The notes beneath the pieces are model-generated. The model ran no database searches. It was not told the DNA's origin and saw nothing but the letters and a program-made list of their open reading frames with translations. Shown piece by piece: positions 1 through 10,321 of a stretch of DNA of 64,000 nucleotides. This stretch comes from Pseudoalteromonas sp. CO133X (lineage in GTDB: Bacteria > Pseudomonadota > Gammaproteobacteria > Enterobacterales > Alteromonadaceae): NCBI GenBank assembly GCA_004208945.1, contig SGPE01000023.1:62001-126000 (forward strand). The letters run 5' to 3'. The translations under genes and the position numbers were made by a program. Numbering within the stretch: the stretch's first letter is position 1; each line of letters opens with the position of its first letter.

Positions 1-858
1 AGCAGTTATTTGATTATTAGATAGCTTGCCAGTAACTTTTACAGATCTAGAAAAGCTACCATTTCCAGTATCAACTTTTAAATCGCTGTATAAGTGACTA
101 TCGCTACCAACTACGCTAATATTTTCAGAAGGGTAGCTTCCTTCATCAGTTAAGTAACTAGGTGTTACTGCGGCTAAATCTTGTACGTGTAGGTTTAGAA
201 CGTGTTCTTCAGTTTCGTTTTTGAAGTGTACACGCAGACTTTCATTATCGGACGCAACAACGGTAAGGTCTGAAATATTACAGTAAGAATAGCACACTCC
301 GCTGTCATATCGCGTTAGTGCTATATCACCTTCGCTGCTTACTTGGTAATCAAAGCTTGTTAGTTCATTATTTAATATGTGGGCGCCAGCATTATTTTGA
401 CTGAATATAAACTTAGTCTTTTCATCACTTGTAGACCAAATGCCAGCAAGCTCACTTGAGGTAAGTTTTATTTTTTGCCACTTACTAGGATCGTCGTTGA
501 TTGTGATAGTTAATTGATAATCCTTACTAGCGTGGCCGTCAGATAGTGTTGCCTGAAATGTGTATTCACCAATATCAAAAAAATCTGGTTCAACTTTTAA
601 TGTGGCCTCTGTGCCATTAGTGGTTAATGTTAACCATTCAGGTTGATTTGCAATGGCTAGTGTGAGTGTATCATTATCATCATCTTTCATATCTAGTGTG
701 AATGATGCTGATGACATTGCTTTAGTTTCTAGGGTGAGTTGACCTATTAAAGAAGGGGGATTATTTGTAGCTTCTTGCTGCTGCGTTGAATCATCAGAAG
801 AACCACCTCCACAGCCTGCTAAGACAAGTGAAAGGGTAGTTATTAATAATTTTTTCAT
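1..858 (-). CDS. Lipoprotein with cadherin-like domain, cut by window start
   Basis: An open minus-strand frame runs from an ATG at 858 off the left edge (286 codons visible, no stop). An AGGAAG ribosome site lies just upstream. The N-terminus is a lipoprotein signal: MKKLLITTLSLVLAGC, with the LAGC lipobox cysteine at residue 16, followed by a Gly/Ser/Asp-rich linker. Residues about 32-115 read like a bacterial cadherin/dystroglycan-type Ig-like domain (acidic DDDND motif, then PEWL, then TFQATLSDG). The rest is beta-rich and not recognised. It is probably an exported, membrane-anchored surface or periplasmic protein. The C-terminus is outside the window, so any enzymatic domain cannot be judged. 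Confidence 0.75.
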   Translation of the reverse strand, partial: MKKLLITTLSLVLAGCGGGSSDDSTQQQEATNNPPSLIGQLTLETKAMSSASFTLDMKDDDNDTLTLAIANQPEWLTLTTNGTEATLKVEPDFFDIGEYTFQATLSDGHASKDYQLTITINDDPSKWQKIKLTSSELAGIWSTSDEKTKFIFSQNNAGAHILNNELTSFDYQVSSEGDIALTRYDSGVCYSYCNISDLTVVASDNESLRVHFKNETEEHVLNLHVQDLAAVTPSYLTDEGSYPSENISVVGSDSHLYSDLKVDTGNGSFSRSVKVTGKLSNNQITA

Positions 859-975
859 ATTTACTTCCTTTTTTGTAAGCAAGTAGTCTAATCGTTTTAT
901 GAAAATTCATCAATAAAATTAATATGTTAAATGGTTTTGGTGACTGGTAGTAATATCTTGTATGTTTATTTAATG

Positions 976-1884
976 TTAGAACTGAGCAGCTTGCTCTACT
1001 ACTATGCCATGACGCGCGGCAAGACGACGGTGATCTTTATCATAACCACCACCAATTACGGTTGCGACAGGTACATTGCGCTCTAGGCAACGCTTAAGGA
1101 CTAAATGATCGCGTTGCTCTATCCCTTGCCAGCTTATATCAAGTTTTCCTAAGCCATCCTCTTGCCATACATCAACACCTGCATCATAAAGCACTAAATC
1201 TGGGTTAAGGGTGTTTAATAAATAACTCAGCGTATCGTCAACAACGCCTAAGTATTCACTATCCGCCACATTGGGTGCTAATCCTATGTCTAAATCGCTG
1301 GCTGATTTTCTAAACGGAAAATTCTTTTCGCAGTGGATAGAGCAGGTATAGGCATAGGGCTGATGCGCGAGCATTGCTGCGGTACCATCACCTTGGTGAA
1401 CGTCTAAATCAAAAATAAGTATATTGGTGACTTCACCACTTTTTATTAGGGTTTCGCTGGTAAACGCTAAGTCGTTTACCATACAGTAGCCGGATCCAAA
1501 ATCAGTATGAGCATGGTGGGTGCCTCCTGCTAGATGGCATGCTATACCATGCTTCAAGGCAAGACGCGCCGTTTGCAAGGTGCCAAGTGGGGCGGTAAAA
1601 GTACGCGCCATGAGTTGCTCAGACCAAGGCAGACCGATACGGCGCATTGCTTTTTCGTCAAGGCGGTTATGCCAAAGGTCATAAATATAATTATCGCAAT
1701 GTACTAGTTCGAGTGGCTCTGGCGTGCCTAACTTTGGTTGGACTAAATTACTATTAATAAGACCAAGGCTTTTTACATGTTCATATAAATATGCAAATTT
1801 GCTCATTACAAAGCGATGCTTCGGATCGAAGTTAAATGAGTAATTAGGATGATAGACGATAGGTAAGTGTGGATTTAAATTCAT
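976..1884 (-). CDS. Histone deacetylase family hydrolase (AcuC/HDAC-like)
   Basis: A 302-residue protein of the arginase/HDAC fold. It shows the family signatures: paired active-site histidines at about 123-124 (GGTHHAH), the zinc-binding LDVHQGDGT stretch (D161, H163), a second metal-site aspartate region (LYDAGVDV), and the glycine-rich GGGYDKD loop near the C-terminus. Family members hydrolyse acetyl-lysine or related amides such as acetylpolyamines; the substrate here cannot be told. The frame can be extended to a GTG at 1896, but the ATG at 1884 aligns better with family N-termini (MNLNPHLPIVYHP). Neither start has a strong ribosome site. It seems to stand alone. Confidence 0.85.
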   Translation of the reverse strand: MNLNPHLPIVYHPNYSFNFDPKHRFVMSKFAYLYEHVKSLGLINSNLVQPKLGTPEPLELVHCDNYIYDLWHNRLDEKAMRRIGLPWSEQLMARTFTAPLGTLQTARLALKHGIACHLAGGTHHAHTDFGSGYCMVNDLAFTSETLIKSGEVTNILIFDLDVHQGDGTAAMLAHQPYAYTCSIHCEKNFPFRKSASDLDIGLAPNVADSEYLGVVDDTLSYLLNTLNPDLVLYDAGVDVWQEDGLGKLDISWQGIEQRDHLVLKRCLERNVPVATVIGGGYDKDHRRLAARHGIVVEQAAQF

Positions 1885-1937
1885 TGAATACAGCACAGCC
1901 AGTTTTTAACTATGGTAATAAAGTTACCTTTAATAGT

Positions 1938-2303
1938 CTATTCGGGTGCATGTATCAGCATCGTTAGCTCTCGGTGTAATAGGTCATCGTCTCCTAGGTT
2001 TAGCTCTACTAACCGCTTTAAGTGAGTGATGCTATCAATATCGATATGGACAGAGTGTAAGCCTAAATGAAACGGCTCAATATGCCTGATTTCAACAGAC
2101 ATATTAATAGTGACTTGGCTTTCTGGCAGCGAGAAAGTAAGTTCTGCCAGCGCATTTTTATCAGCCAAGAGCTTATCAGGAAGGCTTACCAGTGCCCCAT
2201 TTAAAGATATATCGAGTAATTCACAATTGTATGTGTGTTCATTCATAACCAATGTTGCTGGTGTAGAAAACAAGATACGCGAATACTTACGGCGATTTTT
2301 CAT
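1938..2303 (-). CDS. Single-domain PilZ protein (c-di-GMP receptor)
   Basis: A 121-residue protein consisting essentially of one PilZ domain. Both c-di-GMP-binding motifs are intact: RxxxR at residues 5-9 (RKYSR) and DxSxxG at 31-36 (DISLNG). No transmembrane segment or output domain is visible, so it probably acts by protein-protein contact or as an adaptor once it binds the second messenger. It lies 35 bases downstream of the TlpA-like gene on the same strand and may be co-transcribed. Its target is unknown. It is one of two PilZ genes in the window. Confidence 0.85.
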   Translation of the reverse strand: MKNRRKYSRILFSTPATLVMNEHTYNCELLDISLNGALVSLPDKLLADKNALAELTFSLPESQVTINMSVEIRHIEPFHLGLHSVHIDIDSITHLKRLVELNLGDDDLLHRELTMLIHAPE

Positions 2304-2338
2304 AATAACCCTTAGCGATGCTTAGGCTTAGAGTATAG

Positions 2339-2830
2339 TCAATCACTCACGAGTTTGGCGGCATTGTCATGAAGTTTTTTATCGTCAGGGTCTGATGTGG
2401 TGGTTAGCCAAATAACTTGGCCTTGTTTATTGATAAAAAGCGTTGTGGGTGTTCCTTTTACGCCAAGTTGTTGCGCAATCAGATCTGCCTTTATTGCTGT
2501 TTTAAAATGATGCCCTCTGTTTATTAAAGATTGTTGTGGTGTTGCATCATCGTCTTCACGAAAGCTAACACCTATCACGCGAAGGCCGTGACGTTTATAT
2601 TGTTGATGAATTTTCTCAAGCCCAGGTTGAAGCTTTTTACAGTATGGGCACCACGTTGCCCAAAAGTGAAGAATATAAGGCGTGCCAAGTAATTCAGCCG
2701 TTTTAAGCTGGCTTCCATCAGCCATTTCAAGCGTTAGAGGAGGAAGTGGTATGGGGTTTTCAAGTTCAGATGCAGAGGTGCTATTTATAAAGCATGAGAA
2801 CAGTAGAATAAGTGCTAGCAGGTGTTTCAT
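2339..2830 (-). CDS. TlpA-family thiol-disulfide oxidoreductase, exported
   Basis: A 163-residue periplasmic thioredoxin-fold protein. Residues 1-20 are a signal peptide (MKHLLALILLFSCFINSTSA). The redox-active motif WCPYC sits in FWATWCPYCKKL, about residue 60, and the cis-proline loop is GTPTTLF. These define the TlpA/ResA/DsbE-like group that reduces or repairs disulfides outside the cytoplasm; the specific client (cytochrome c maturation, sulfenic acid repair or other) cannot be inferred. It is followed on the same strand by the PilZ gene. Confidence 0.85.
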   Translation of the reverse strand: MKHLLALILLFSCFINSTSASELENPIPLPPLTLEMADGSQLKTAELLGTPYILHFWATWCPYCKKLQPGLEKIHQQYKRHGLRVIGVSFREDDDATPQQSLINRGHHFKTAIKADLIAQQLGVKGTPTTLFINKQGQVIWLTTTSDPDDKKLHDNAAKLVSD

Positions 2831-2895
2831 GAGATTAGTTCTTTTTTAAAGTTGGTACTTTAATAAGAACTAAATGCAAACATTTTTCTTTCAAA

Positions 2896-2921
2896 ATAAA
2901 AAGCCCTGCGTGTGCAGGGCT
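2896..2921 (-). terminator. Rho-independent terminator of ettA
   Basis: An 8-base-pair stem, agccctgc/gcagggct (2902-2909 and 2914-2921), with a four-base loop. On the minus strand it is followed by a T-rich run (complement of 2896-2901). It sits 26 bases past the ettA stop. Confidence 0.85.
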
Positions 2922-2946
2922 CTGATAATGATAGCTTAAGTATCAA

Positions 2947-4620
2947 TTAACCTATTTTTTTGTATTTAATACGCTTAGGTTGCGCTGCTTCTGCGCCTAA
3001 GGTTTTCTTCAACCACTCTTCGTATTCTGTGTAGTTACCATCGAAGAAGTTAATTTGGCCTTCGTCACGGTAATCAAGAATGTGTGTAGCAATACGGTCA
3101 AGGAACCAACGGTCATGCGAGATACACATAACACAGCCAGGGAACTCTAAAATAGCGTTCTCAAGTGCACGTAGTGTTTCAACGTCTAGGTCATTGGTTG
3201 GCTCATCCAGTAGTAATACGTTACCACCTGCTTTTAATAGCTTAGCTAGGTGTAAGCGGTTGCGCTCACCACCTGATAAGTCTTTCACGAATTTTTGTTG
3301 GTCGTTACCTTTGAAGTTAAAGCGGCCAACATAGGCACGGCTTGGGAATTCAAAGTTACCAATTTTTAATACGTCTTGGCCGTTAGAGATTTCTTGGAAA
3401 ACAGTGTTGCTTTCGTCCATGTCGCCACGGAACTGATCAACCGTTGCAAGCTCAACTGTGTCACCAACAATGATCTCACCGCTATCAGGCGTTTCTTCAC
3501 CACTTAGCATTTTGAATAGCGTTGATTTACCCGCACCATTGGCACCGATGATACCTACGATAGCGCCTTTCGGCATAGCAAAGTTTAAGTCATCGATTAA
3601 TACGCGATCGCCAAAGCTCTTCTTCAGGCCTTTCACTTCGATAACTTGATCACCTAAGCGTGGACCCGGTGGAATGAATAGTTCATTCGTTTCGTTACGC
3701 TTTTGGTAATCATTTTGCTGTAGCTCAGAGAACTGTGCCATACGTGCTTTAGACTTAGCTTGACGGCCTTTCGGGTTTGAACGAACCCATTCAAGTTCTT
3801 GTGCGATTGATTTTTGACGTGCTTTTTCAGATTTCTGTTCTTGTTGTAAACGTAAATCTTTTTGCTCAAGCCACGATGAGTAGTTACCTTCCCAAGGAAT
3901 ACCTTCACCACGGTCAAGTTCTAAAATCCAACCAGCTACGTTATCTAAGAAGTAACGGTCGTGGGTTACAGCAACCACGGTACCTTCGTAGTCGTGTAAG
4001 AAGCGCTCTAACCAAGCAACTGACTCAGCGTCTAAGTGGTTGGTCGGTTCGTCAAGAATAAGCATATCTGGTTTTTCAAGTAGTAAACGGCAGATTGCAA
4101 CACGGCGACGCTCACCACCCGAAAGGTGTTCAATTTTTGCATCCCAAGGTGGAAGACGTAATGCATCAGCTGCACGCTCTAACACGTTGTCGATATTGTG
4201 ACCATCGTGTGCTTGGATGATAGCTTCAAGTTCACCTTGCTCTTTCGCAAGTGCATCGAAGTCAGCACCGTCCATTGCATACTCGTTGTATACTTCATCA
4301 AGACGATTTAATGCATTTTTAACTTCGCTTACTGCTTCTTCTACTGTTTCGCGAACTGTTTTGTTCTCGTCTAGCACTGGCTCTTGCGGTAAGTAACCGA
4401 TTTTAGTGCCTGGTTGAGGGCGAGCTTCACCTTCAAAGTCTTGGTCAACACCAGCCATAATGCGCAGTAACGTTGATTTACCTGCACCGTTTAGGCCTAG
4501 CACACCAATTTTTGCGCCTGGGAAAAAGTGTAAAGAAATATCTTTTAAGATAGTGCGCTTAGGTGGCACAACCTTAGAAACTCGACTCATCGAGAATATA
4601 AACTTATCTGGTAACACCAT
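2947..4620 (-). CDS. ettA: EttA, ABC-F energy-dependent translational throttle
   Basis: An ABC-F ATPase of 557 residues with two nucleotide-binding domains in tandem. The first Walker A (GLNGAGKST, about residues 42-50) and its LSGGERRR signature are followed by a linker (the P-site tRNA interaction motif region, about 240-310), then a second Walker A (GANGAGKST) and LSGGERN signature. EttA binds the ribosomal E site and couples initiation to the ATP/ADP ratio. The N-terminus (FIFSMSRVSKVVPPKR) matches E. coli EttA closely, so the ATG at 4620 is preferred over an in-frame TTG at 4635; an AAGG motif lies about 9 bases upstream. It is monocistronic with its own terminator. Confidence 0.95.
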   Translation of the reverse strand: MVLPDKFIFSMSRVSKVVPPKRTILKDISLHFFPGAKIGVLGLNGAGKSTLLRIMAGVDQDFEGEARPQPGTKIGYLPQEPVLDENKTVRETVEEAVSEVKNALNRLDEVYNEYAMDGADFDALAKEQGELEAIIQAHDGHNIDNVLERAADALRLPPWDAKIEHLSGGERRRVAICRLLLEKPDMLILDEPTNHLDAESVAWLERFLHDYEGTVVAVTHDRYFLDNVAGWILELDRGEGIPWEGNYSSWLEQKDLRLQQEQKSEKARQKSIAQELEWVRSNPKGRQAKSKARMAQFSELQQNDYQKRNETNELFIPPGPRLGDQVIEVKGLKKSFGDRVLIDDLNFAMPKGAIVGIIGANGAGKSTLFKMLSGEETPDSGEIIVGDTVELATVDQFRGDMDESNTVFQEISNGQDVLKIGNFEFPSRAYVGRFNFKGNDQQKFVKDLSGGERNRLHLAKLLKAGGNVLLLDEPTNDLDVETLRALENAILEFPGCVMCISHDRWFLDRIATHILDYRDEGQINFFDGNYTEYEEWLKKTLGAEAAQPKRIKYKKIG

Positions 4621-4785
4621 GAAAGAAGCCTTCAATTTATAATAAAAATTAACAGCAAGTATTGTATACCCAAACTACCTCAAAATACAGAATTCAGCGT
4701 TTATGATAGGCTTAATATCAAGGTGTTATTTACTCAAAGAGTCATGCATTTTAATTAATGACCACTCAGAAATATCACTTCATTT

Positions 4786-4817
4786 GGACATCTAAACATC
4801 TAGAGGTTGAAATTTCT
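4786..4817 (+). promoter_or_regulatory. Candidate MetJ operator (tandem met boxes)
   Basis: Four consecutive 8-base units in perfect register resemble the MetJ box AGACGTCT: ggacatct, aaacatct, agaggttg, aaatttct. The first two match 6 of 8 positions, the others less. They lie 50-80 bases upstream of metA, where MetJ-S-adenosylmethionine represses met genes in gammaproteobacteria. The assignment is from sequence similarity and position only. Confidence 0.55.
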
Positions 4818-4866
4818 AACTATCCGTTCATAATTAGCAGTCAGATAAGTATGCTCGGAGCCAGCT

Positions 4867-5814
4867 ATGCCCATTACAGTAAAAGATGAATTGCCTGCCA
4901 TTGCAAAATTACGCCAAGAAAACGTGTTTGTAATGCCAAAAAGTCGCGCGAAAACGCAAGAAATCCGCCCAATGCGTTTGGCCATCTTAAACTTAATGCC
5001 AAACAAGGTTGAAACCGAAGTGCAGTTTATTCGCTTGTTAGCTAATTCACCGCTACAAGTTAATGTTGAGCTGTTGCGCTTAGATACTCACCGCACCAGT
5101 AGTAACTCTGAGCAGCACATGGATACGTTTTATCGCTATTTTTCAGAAGTGAAAGATAATAACTACGATGCCATGATTATCACTGGGGCGCCGCTTGCTC
5201 ATTTAGAGTATGACGAAGTTGCTTACTGGGACGAGTTAAAAGTTATTTTAGATTGGGCAGAGCAGCATGTTACGTCTACGCTATTTTCGTGTTGGGCGGC
5301 CCATGCGGGTCTTTATCATCACTATGGCCTTAAGCGCGAACTTAAACCAAATAAATTAAGCGGCGTATTTACCCATAAAAGTTATTTTGACCATGCAGCA
5401 CTCACTCGTGGTTTTGATGATACCTTTTTAGTGCCACACTCTCGCTATGGTCATATTGATATCGACAAGATCACTGCCTGCGATGATTTGGTGGTGTTAG
5501 CTGGTTCTGAGCGAGTAGGTGCCTACTTAATTAAAAATAAATCAGGCAGCCAAGTGTATATTACTGGCCATCCAGAGTACGATGCACATACCCTTAAAGG
5601 GGAGTATTTGCGTGACCAAGAAAAATCAGCGGATGCACCTAAGCCAGAAAATTACTTCCCAGACGATAACCCAGACAACGAACCGTCGAAAACGTGGCAA
5701 AGTCATGCCTTTTTATTGTTTTCGAATTGGTTAAACTATTATGTGTACCAAACTACACCGTATGATATTAACTTAGTTAGCCAAGATGTAAGGACTAACA
5801 ACTATGCCGAGTAA
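4867..5814 (+). CDS. metA: Homoserine O-succinyltransferase MetA
   Basis: A 315-residue member of the MetA/HTS family, the first committed enzyme of methionine synthesis, which acylates homoserine. The catalytic cysteine is C142 in [15 protein letters not shown]. The glutamate/histidine partners lie in the conserved VPHSRYGHI and ITGHPEYD blocks. The length and N-terminus ([11 protein letters not shown]) match the enteric enzymes, so the start at 4867 is secure. Whether it uses succinyl- or acetyl-CoA cannot be decided by eye. It is the first gene of a metA-metH operon: the next gene starts at 5804, overlapping its last codons. Met-box-like repeats precede it. Confidence 0.95.
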   Translation: MPITVKDELPAIAKLRQENVFVMPKSRAKTQEIRPMRLAILNLMPNKVETEVQFIRLLANSPLQVNVELLRLDTHRTSSNSEQHMDTFYRYFSEVKDNNYDAMIITGAPLAHLEYDEVAYWDELKVILDWAEQHVTSTLFSCWAAHAGLYHHYGLKRELKPNKLSGVFTHKSYFDHAALTRGFDDTFLVPHSRYGHIDIDKITACDDLVVLAGSERVGAYLIKNKSGSQVYITGHPEYDAHTLKGEYLRDQEKSADAPKPENYFPDDNPDNEPSKTWQSHAFLLFSNWLNYYVYQTTPYDINLVSQDVRTNNYAE

Positions 5815-6871
5815 TGCAGTGAATAAACGCGAACAATTAACCGAGGCGCTAAAACAGCGAATCTTAATCCTCGATGGCGCGATGGGCACCATGATCCAAG
5901 AATATAAATTAGAAGAACAGGATTATCGCGGTGAGCGCTTTAAAGACTGGCATGTACTTATTAAAGGCAATAACGATTTATTAAGTCTAACTCAGCCAAA
6001 AATCATTGCTGATATTCACCGTGCTTACTTAGAAGCCGGTGCCGATATCATCGAAACCAACACCTTTAATGCCACGACTATTTCGATGGAAGATTACGAT
6101 ATGGCGAGCCTTAGCCGCGAAATCAACCTCGAGTCAGCGAAGCTTGCACGCAGCGTGTGTGATGAACTTGAAGCAAAAGATCCTAGCAAACCGCGTTATG
6201 TAGCCGGTGTACTTGGGCCAACGTCAAAAACCTGTTCGATTTCACCAGATGTAAATGACCCAGGTTATCGTAATATCAACTTTGATAAGCTGGTGGCGGC
6301 GTATGTTGAGTCAACACTGGCATTAATGGAAGGTGGCGCTGATCTTATTTTAATAGAAACCATCTTTGATACCCTTAATGCTAAAGCGGCTTCGTTCGCT
6401 GTAGAAGAAGCATTCGAGCAAGCTGGTCGTAGTTTACCTGTGATGATCTCGGGCACCATTACCGATGCCTCTGGCCGTACTTTATCAGGACAAACCACAG
6501 AAGCATTTTATAACTCAATTCGCCATATTAAACCGCTCTCAATCGGCCTTAACTGCGCCCTTGGCCCTGACTTACTGCGTCAGTATGTTGAAGAGCTATC
6601 GCGCGTTTGTGAAACCTTTACCTCGGTGCACCCCAATGCAGGTTTACCGAATGAGTTTGGTGAATATGATTTAGAAGCCCCTGAAATGGCAAAAGAAATT
6701 ATCGACTGGGGTAAGTCTGGCTTTATTAATATTGTAGGTGGTTGTTGTGGCACCACACCGGCTCATATTAAGGCGTTTGCGAAAGGCCTTGAAGGTGTTA
6801 AACCGCGCCAATTGCCAGAGCTTGAAGTGCGTATGCGCTTATCGGGCCTTGAAGCGTGTAACTTAAACTAG
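5804..6871 (+). CDS. metH: Methionine synthase, homocysteine-binding module (split MetH, part 1)
   Basis: A 355-residue protein equal to the N-terminal homocysteine S-methyltransferase barrel of MetH. It has [10 protein letters not shown] at about 23-32 and all three zinc ligands: C251 (GLNCALGP) and C314-C315 (GGCCGTTP). It ends in [10 protein letters not shown], the point where E. coli MetH passes into the folate module, at a TAG (6869-6871). The following metH part starts 9 bases later in the same reading frame. The two proteins together (355 + 876) equal a normal MetH of about 1,227 residues. It overlaps metA by 11 bases, so translation is probably coupled. It needs the second polypeptide to complete methyl transfer. 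Confidence 0.9.
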   Translation: MPSNAVNKREQLTEALKQRILILDGAMGTMIQEYKLEEQDYRGERFKDWHVLIKGNNDLLSLTQPKIIADIHRAYLEAGADIIETNTFNATTISMEDYDMASLSREINLESAKLARSVCDELEAKDPSKPRYVAGVLGPTSKTCSISPDVNDPGYRNINFDKLVAAYVESTLALMEGGADLILIETIFDTLNAKAASFAVEEAFEQAGRSLPVMISGTITDASGRTLSGQTTEAFYNSIRHIKPLSIGLNCALGPDLLRQYVEELSRVCETFTSVHPNAGLPNEFGEYDLEAPEMAKEIIDWGKSGFINIVGGCCGTTPAHIKAFAKGLEGVKPRQLPELEVRMRLSGLEACNLN

Positions 6872-6880
6872 GAAGCCGAC

Positions 6881-9511
6881 ATGACTGACCAAATTGCTGT
6901 ATTTACTAACGTCGGTGAGCGTACCAATGTAACAGGCTCGGCTAAGTTTAAGCGTTTGATCATGGAAGAAGATTACGAGACCGCTCTCGATGTTGCCCGT
7001 GAACAAGTAGAAAATGGCGCGCAAGTGATTGATATCAACATGGATGAAGCCATGTTGGACTCAAAAGCGGCGATGGTAAAGTTTTTAAACTTAATTGCCT
7101 CAGAGCCTGATATCTCAAAAGTACCTATCATGGTCGACTCATCGAAATGGGACGTGATTGAAGCGGGCTTAAAGTGTATTCAAGGTAAGGCCATTGTTAA
7201 CTCAATTTCACTTAAAGAAGGTGAAGAGCCATTCATCCGCCAAGCTAAGTTAATTAAACGCTTTGGTGCTGCTGCGGTTGTAATGGCGTTTGATGAAACT
7301 GGGCAAGCTGAAACTGCTGATCGTAAGTTCGAGATTTGTCAGCGTAGCTACAAAATTCTTGTTGAAGATATTGGTTTTCCGCCTGAAGACATTATTTTTG
7401 ACCCGAACATTTTTGCTGTTGCAACGGGCATTGAAGAGCACGATAACTACGCGGTTGAGTTTATCGAAGGTACGCGTCGAATTAAGCAAGGCTTACCGCA
7501 CTGTAAAGTGTCGGGTGGTGTATCGAATGTGTCGTTCTCGTTCCGTGGTAACAACCCAGTACGTGAGGCTATTCACTCTGTGTTTTTATACCACGCGATT
7601 AAAGCGGGTATGGACATGGGCATTGTAAATGCGGGCCAATTAGCGGTTTACGACGATATTCCCGACGAGCTGCGCAAAGCTGTAGAAGATGTGATCCTCA
7701 ATACCGACCCAGGTGCTGGTGAGCGACTAGTTGAACTTGCACCCAAATACTCAGGTATGGCGCAAGCGGAAAAAGTTGAAGATTTAGAATGGCGTACTTG
7801 GCCTGTTGAAAAGCGCCTTGAACATGCATTAGTTAAAGGTATTACCGAATACATCGATGAAGATACCGAAGAGTGCCGCAAGGGCAAAGCTAAGCCTATC
7901 GAAGTGATCGAAGGCCCACTTATGGACGGCATGAACGTCGTTGGTGACCTATTCGGCGCGGGTAAAATGTTCTTACCACAGGTTGTTAAGTCAGCTCGTG
8001 TAATGAAGCGCGCCGTTGCCTATCTTGACCCTTTCATTGAAGCTGAAAAAGAAGAGGGCGCAACCAATGGTAAAGTGGTTATGGCAACCGTTAAGGGCGA
8101 CGTACACGACATTGGTAAAAATATCGTAGGCGTGGTACTGCAATGTAATAACTACGAGGTTATCGACCTTGGTGTGATGGTGCCTGCAGAGAAAATTTTG
8201 CAAACCGCCATTGACGAAAAAGCCGATATTATTGGTTTATCAGGGCTTATTACCCCATCCCTTGATGAAATGGTGCATGTTGCCAAAGAAATGACCCGTC
8301 GTGGTTTTGAATTACCGCTACTGATTGGTGGTGCAACAACCTCTAAAGCGCATACCGCGGTTAAAATTGAGCCTCAGTATGATAAAGGTGTGGTTTATGT
8401 CAATAACGCCAGCCGCGCTGTGGGTGTGGTTTCTAATTTATTGTCAAAAGAGTTAAAGCCGGCATTTTTAGAGAAAACCAAGGCTGAGTATGAAAAAGTA
8501 CGTGAACAACAAGCGCGTAAAAAGCCACGCTCAAAACCAGTTACTTTACAGCGTGCTCGTGACAACGCAGTAAAATTGGATTGGGACAACTACACACCAC
8601 CTGTGCCGAAAAAGCTAGGTGTGACTGAATTTAAAGATGTTTCGATTGCGACGTTAAGACAGTACATCGACTGGACACCTTATTTCATGACGTGGTCAAT
8701 CGCTGGTAAGTATCCACGTATTCTTGAAGATGAAATTGTGGGTGAACAGGCTAAAAGCTTATTCGCAGATGCTAATGCAATGCTTGATGAGCTAGAGCAA
8801 TCAGGTGCACTACAACCTCTAGGTGTCATTGGTTTATTCCCTGCAAACCGAGTAGGGGATGATATTGAGATTTACACCGATGAATCGCGTACAACGCTTT
8901 TAACTACATCGTGTCATTTACGTCAGCAAACTGAAAAAACCGAGTTTGCTAACTACTGTTTAGCTGATTATATAGCGCCTAAAGGCACCCCAGATTACTT
9001 TGGTGCGTTTGCGGTTACCGGTGGTCTTGAAGAAGATGATCTTGCTGATGCCTTCGATGCTAAGCAAGATGATTACAATAAGATCATGGTTAAAGCCGTT
9101 GCTGACCGTTTAGCAGAAGCGTTTGCTGAATATTTGCATGAGCAAGTACGTAAAGAGTATTGGGGCTATGCGGTCGATGAAAACCTTTCGAACGATGAAC
9201 TCATTCGTGAAAACTACCAAGGTATTCGTCCAGCGCCAGGTTATCCTGCTTGTCCTGAGCATACAGAAAAGAAGAAAATCTGGCAGTTACTTGATACCGA
9301 ACAACGTATCGGCATGAAGCTAACAAGTTCATACGCAATGTGGCCAGGGGCGGCGGTATCAGGTTGGTATTTCTCTCATCCTGAAGCTAAATACTACGCG
9401 GTGGCGCAAATTCAACAAGATCAGGTTGAAGATTACGCAAAGCGTACCAACATGACACTTGCCGAAGCTGAGCGTTGGTTGTCGCCAAATTTAGGCTACG
9501 AGCCAGAATAG
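6881..9511 (+). CDS. metH: Methionine synthase, folate/cobalamin/reactivation modules (split MetH, part 2)
   Basis: An 876-residue protein holding the remaining MetH modules in normal order: pterin (methyl-tetrahydrofolate) binding domain from [10 protein letters not shown] (about 11-290), cobalamin cap and binding domains with the base-off motif DVHDIG (H409 as the lower cobalt ligand), and the S-adenosylmethionine reactivation domain with [15 protein letters not shown] near 800. It has its own ribosome site, AGGAAG, which overlaps the TAG of part 1. The reading frame is the same as part 1, separated only by TAG plus three codons. It should act with part 1 to methylate homocysteine using methyl-folate. 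Confidence 0.93.
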   Translation: MTDQIAVFTNVGERTNVTGSAKFKRLIMEEDYETALDVAREQVENGAQVIDINMDEAMLDSKAAMVKFLNLIASEPDISKVPIMVDSSKWDVIEAGLKCIQGKAIVNSISLKEGEEPFIRQAKLIKRFGAAAVVMAFDETGQAETADRKFEICQRSYKILVEDIGFPPEDIIFDPNIFAVATGIEEHDNYAVEFIEGTRRIKQGLPHCKVSGGVSNVSFSFRGNNPVREAIHSVFLYHAIKAGMDMGIVNAGQLAVYDDIPDELRKAVEDVILNTDPGAGERLVELAPKYSGMAQAEKVEDLEWRTWPVEKRLEHALVKGITEYIDEDTEECRKGKAKPIEVIEGPLMDGMNVVGDLFGAGKMFLPQVVKSARVMKRAVAYLDPFIEAEKEEGATNGKVVMATVKGDVHDIGKNIVGVVLQCNNYEVIDLGVMVPAEKILQTAIDEKADIIGLSGLITPSLDEMVHVAKEMTRRGFELPLLIGGATTSKAHTAVKIEPQYDKGVVYVNNASRAVGVVSNLLSKELKPAFLEKTKAEYEKVREQQARKKPRSKPVTLQRARDNAVKLDWDNYTPPVPKKLGVTEFKDVSIATLRQYIDWTPYFMTWSIAGKYPRILEDEIVGEQAKSLFADANAMLDELEQSGALQPLGVIGLFPANRVGDDIEIYTDESRTTLLTTSCHLRQQTEKTEFANYCLADYIAPKGTPDYFGAFAVTGGLEEDDLADAFDAKQDDYNKIMVKAVADRLAEAFAEYLHEQVRKEYWGYAVDENLSNDELIRENYQGIRPAPGYPACPEHTEKKKIWQLLDTEQRIGMKLTSSYAMWPGAAVSGWYFSHPEAKYYAVAQIQQDQVEDYAKRTNMTLAEAERWLSPNLGYEPE

Positions 9512-9516
9512 TAAAC

Positions 9517-9546
9517 AGCCGAGTATGCAAATACTCGGCTTTTTTA
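9517..9546 (+). terminator. Rho-independent terminator of the metA-metH operon
   Basis: A perfect 9-base-pair stem, gccgagtat/atactcggc (9518-9526 and 9531-9539), loop gcaa, followed by six T residues, starting 6 bases after the metH stop. Confidence 0.92.
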
Positions 9547-9762
9547 TTGTGCTTAGATTTGCATGATAGAGTCTTAATTTGAGGGTGTGGTGCTAAAAGC
9601 CGATACTCTAAAGCGATACTTAATTGTGAATAAGGCTAAGTACCTAACTTTAACTTTCGTACTTTAAATCTCGTACGATGCATCAAGTTAATCCTTCTAA
9701 CCGATGGGGTTAAACTTTGTAAAGCTTTTCCGTAACTTCATCTCGTTTAATCACTTTCGTTG

Positions 9763-10251
9763 TTATGAGTTATCTCTACTCTCCATTGATTCAAGCCATA
9801 AATTCATTCTTTCTTGTTCATCATACACCGCTTTTTCAAGGTATCGCTCAGAACCATCGAGAAAATACTTGGCGGTGACCTTATTTATTATCCAACGATT
9901 GTCTTCTCGATTAAATGAAATGTAGTAATCAAGAGGGACTCCGCTGGTATTGGTACCGCTTACTAATAAACACCCATCTTTATCATCAATTGACTCTTTA
10001 GTATCAATTATTTTGGTAATTTCTGTGGGGAATTTTGCTAGAGGATCAACAAATGCTGTTTTATCAGTTATGGATCTTGCTTCCACTAAAGCCTCCCAGA
10101 GCTCTTTTTTTAGTAAAGTTTGCTCTCTAGGGGTGCCGCACAGGGATTTATATTTATTGAAGGAATCGAGCAAGTCATTATTATGCAAAGTATTATTACT
10201 TGAACTGCAGCCAAATAAAAAAGTGCTTAATATGAAAAGTAAATATCTCAT
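9763..10251 (-). CDS. Hypothetical lipoprotein
   Basis: A 162-residue protein of no family I recognise. The start is set at the ATG at 10251 because it gives a clean lipoprotein signal, MRYLLFILSTFLFGC, with a lipobox LFGC and cysteine at residue 15; the frame extends upstream to 10287. The mature part is hydrophilic and mixed alpha/beta, with two further cysteines (CGTPRE and DGCLLV). Its C-terminal half (DYYISFNREDNRWIINKVTAKY) suggests a small periplasmic beta-sheet domain of the DUF4878/NTF2-like type, but this is only an impression. It lies alone between the met operon and the flagellar locus. Confidence 0.65.
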   Translation of the reverse strand: MRYLLFILSTFLFGCSSSNNTLHNNDLLDSFNKYKSLCGTPREQTLLKKELWEALVEARSITDKTAFVDPLAKFPTEITKIIDTKESIDDKDGCLLVSGTNTSGVPLDYYISFNREDNRWIINKVTAKYFLDGSERYLEKAVYDEQERMNLWLESMESRDNS

Positions 10252-10321
10252 TAAACTTAGGTGTGAAAATATTAATTTAAACGTCATCTAATTCTAACTT
10301 ATAAATCTAGATTAGCTTTTT

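Noticed and set aside
5804..9511. metH as a pseudogene broken by a stop codon
   Set aside because: Both halves keep all catalytic and cofactor residues, the break is at a module boundary, and the second half has its own ribosome site.
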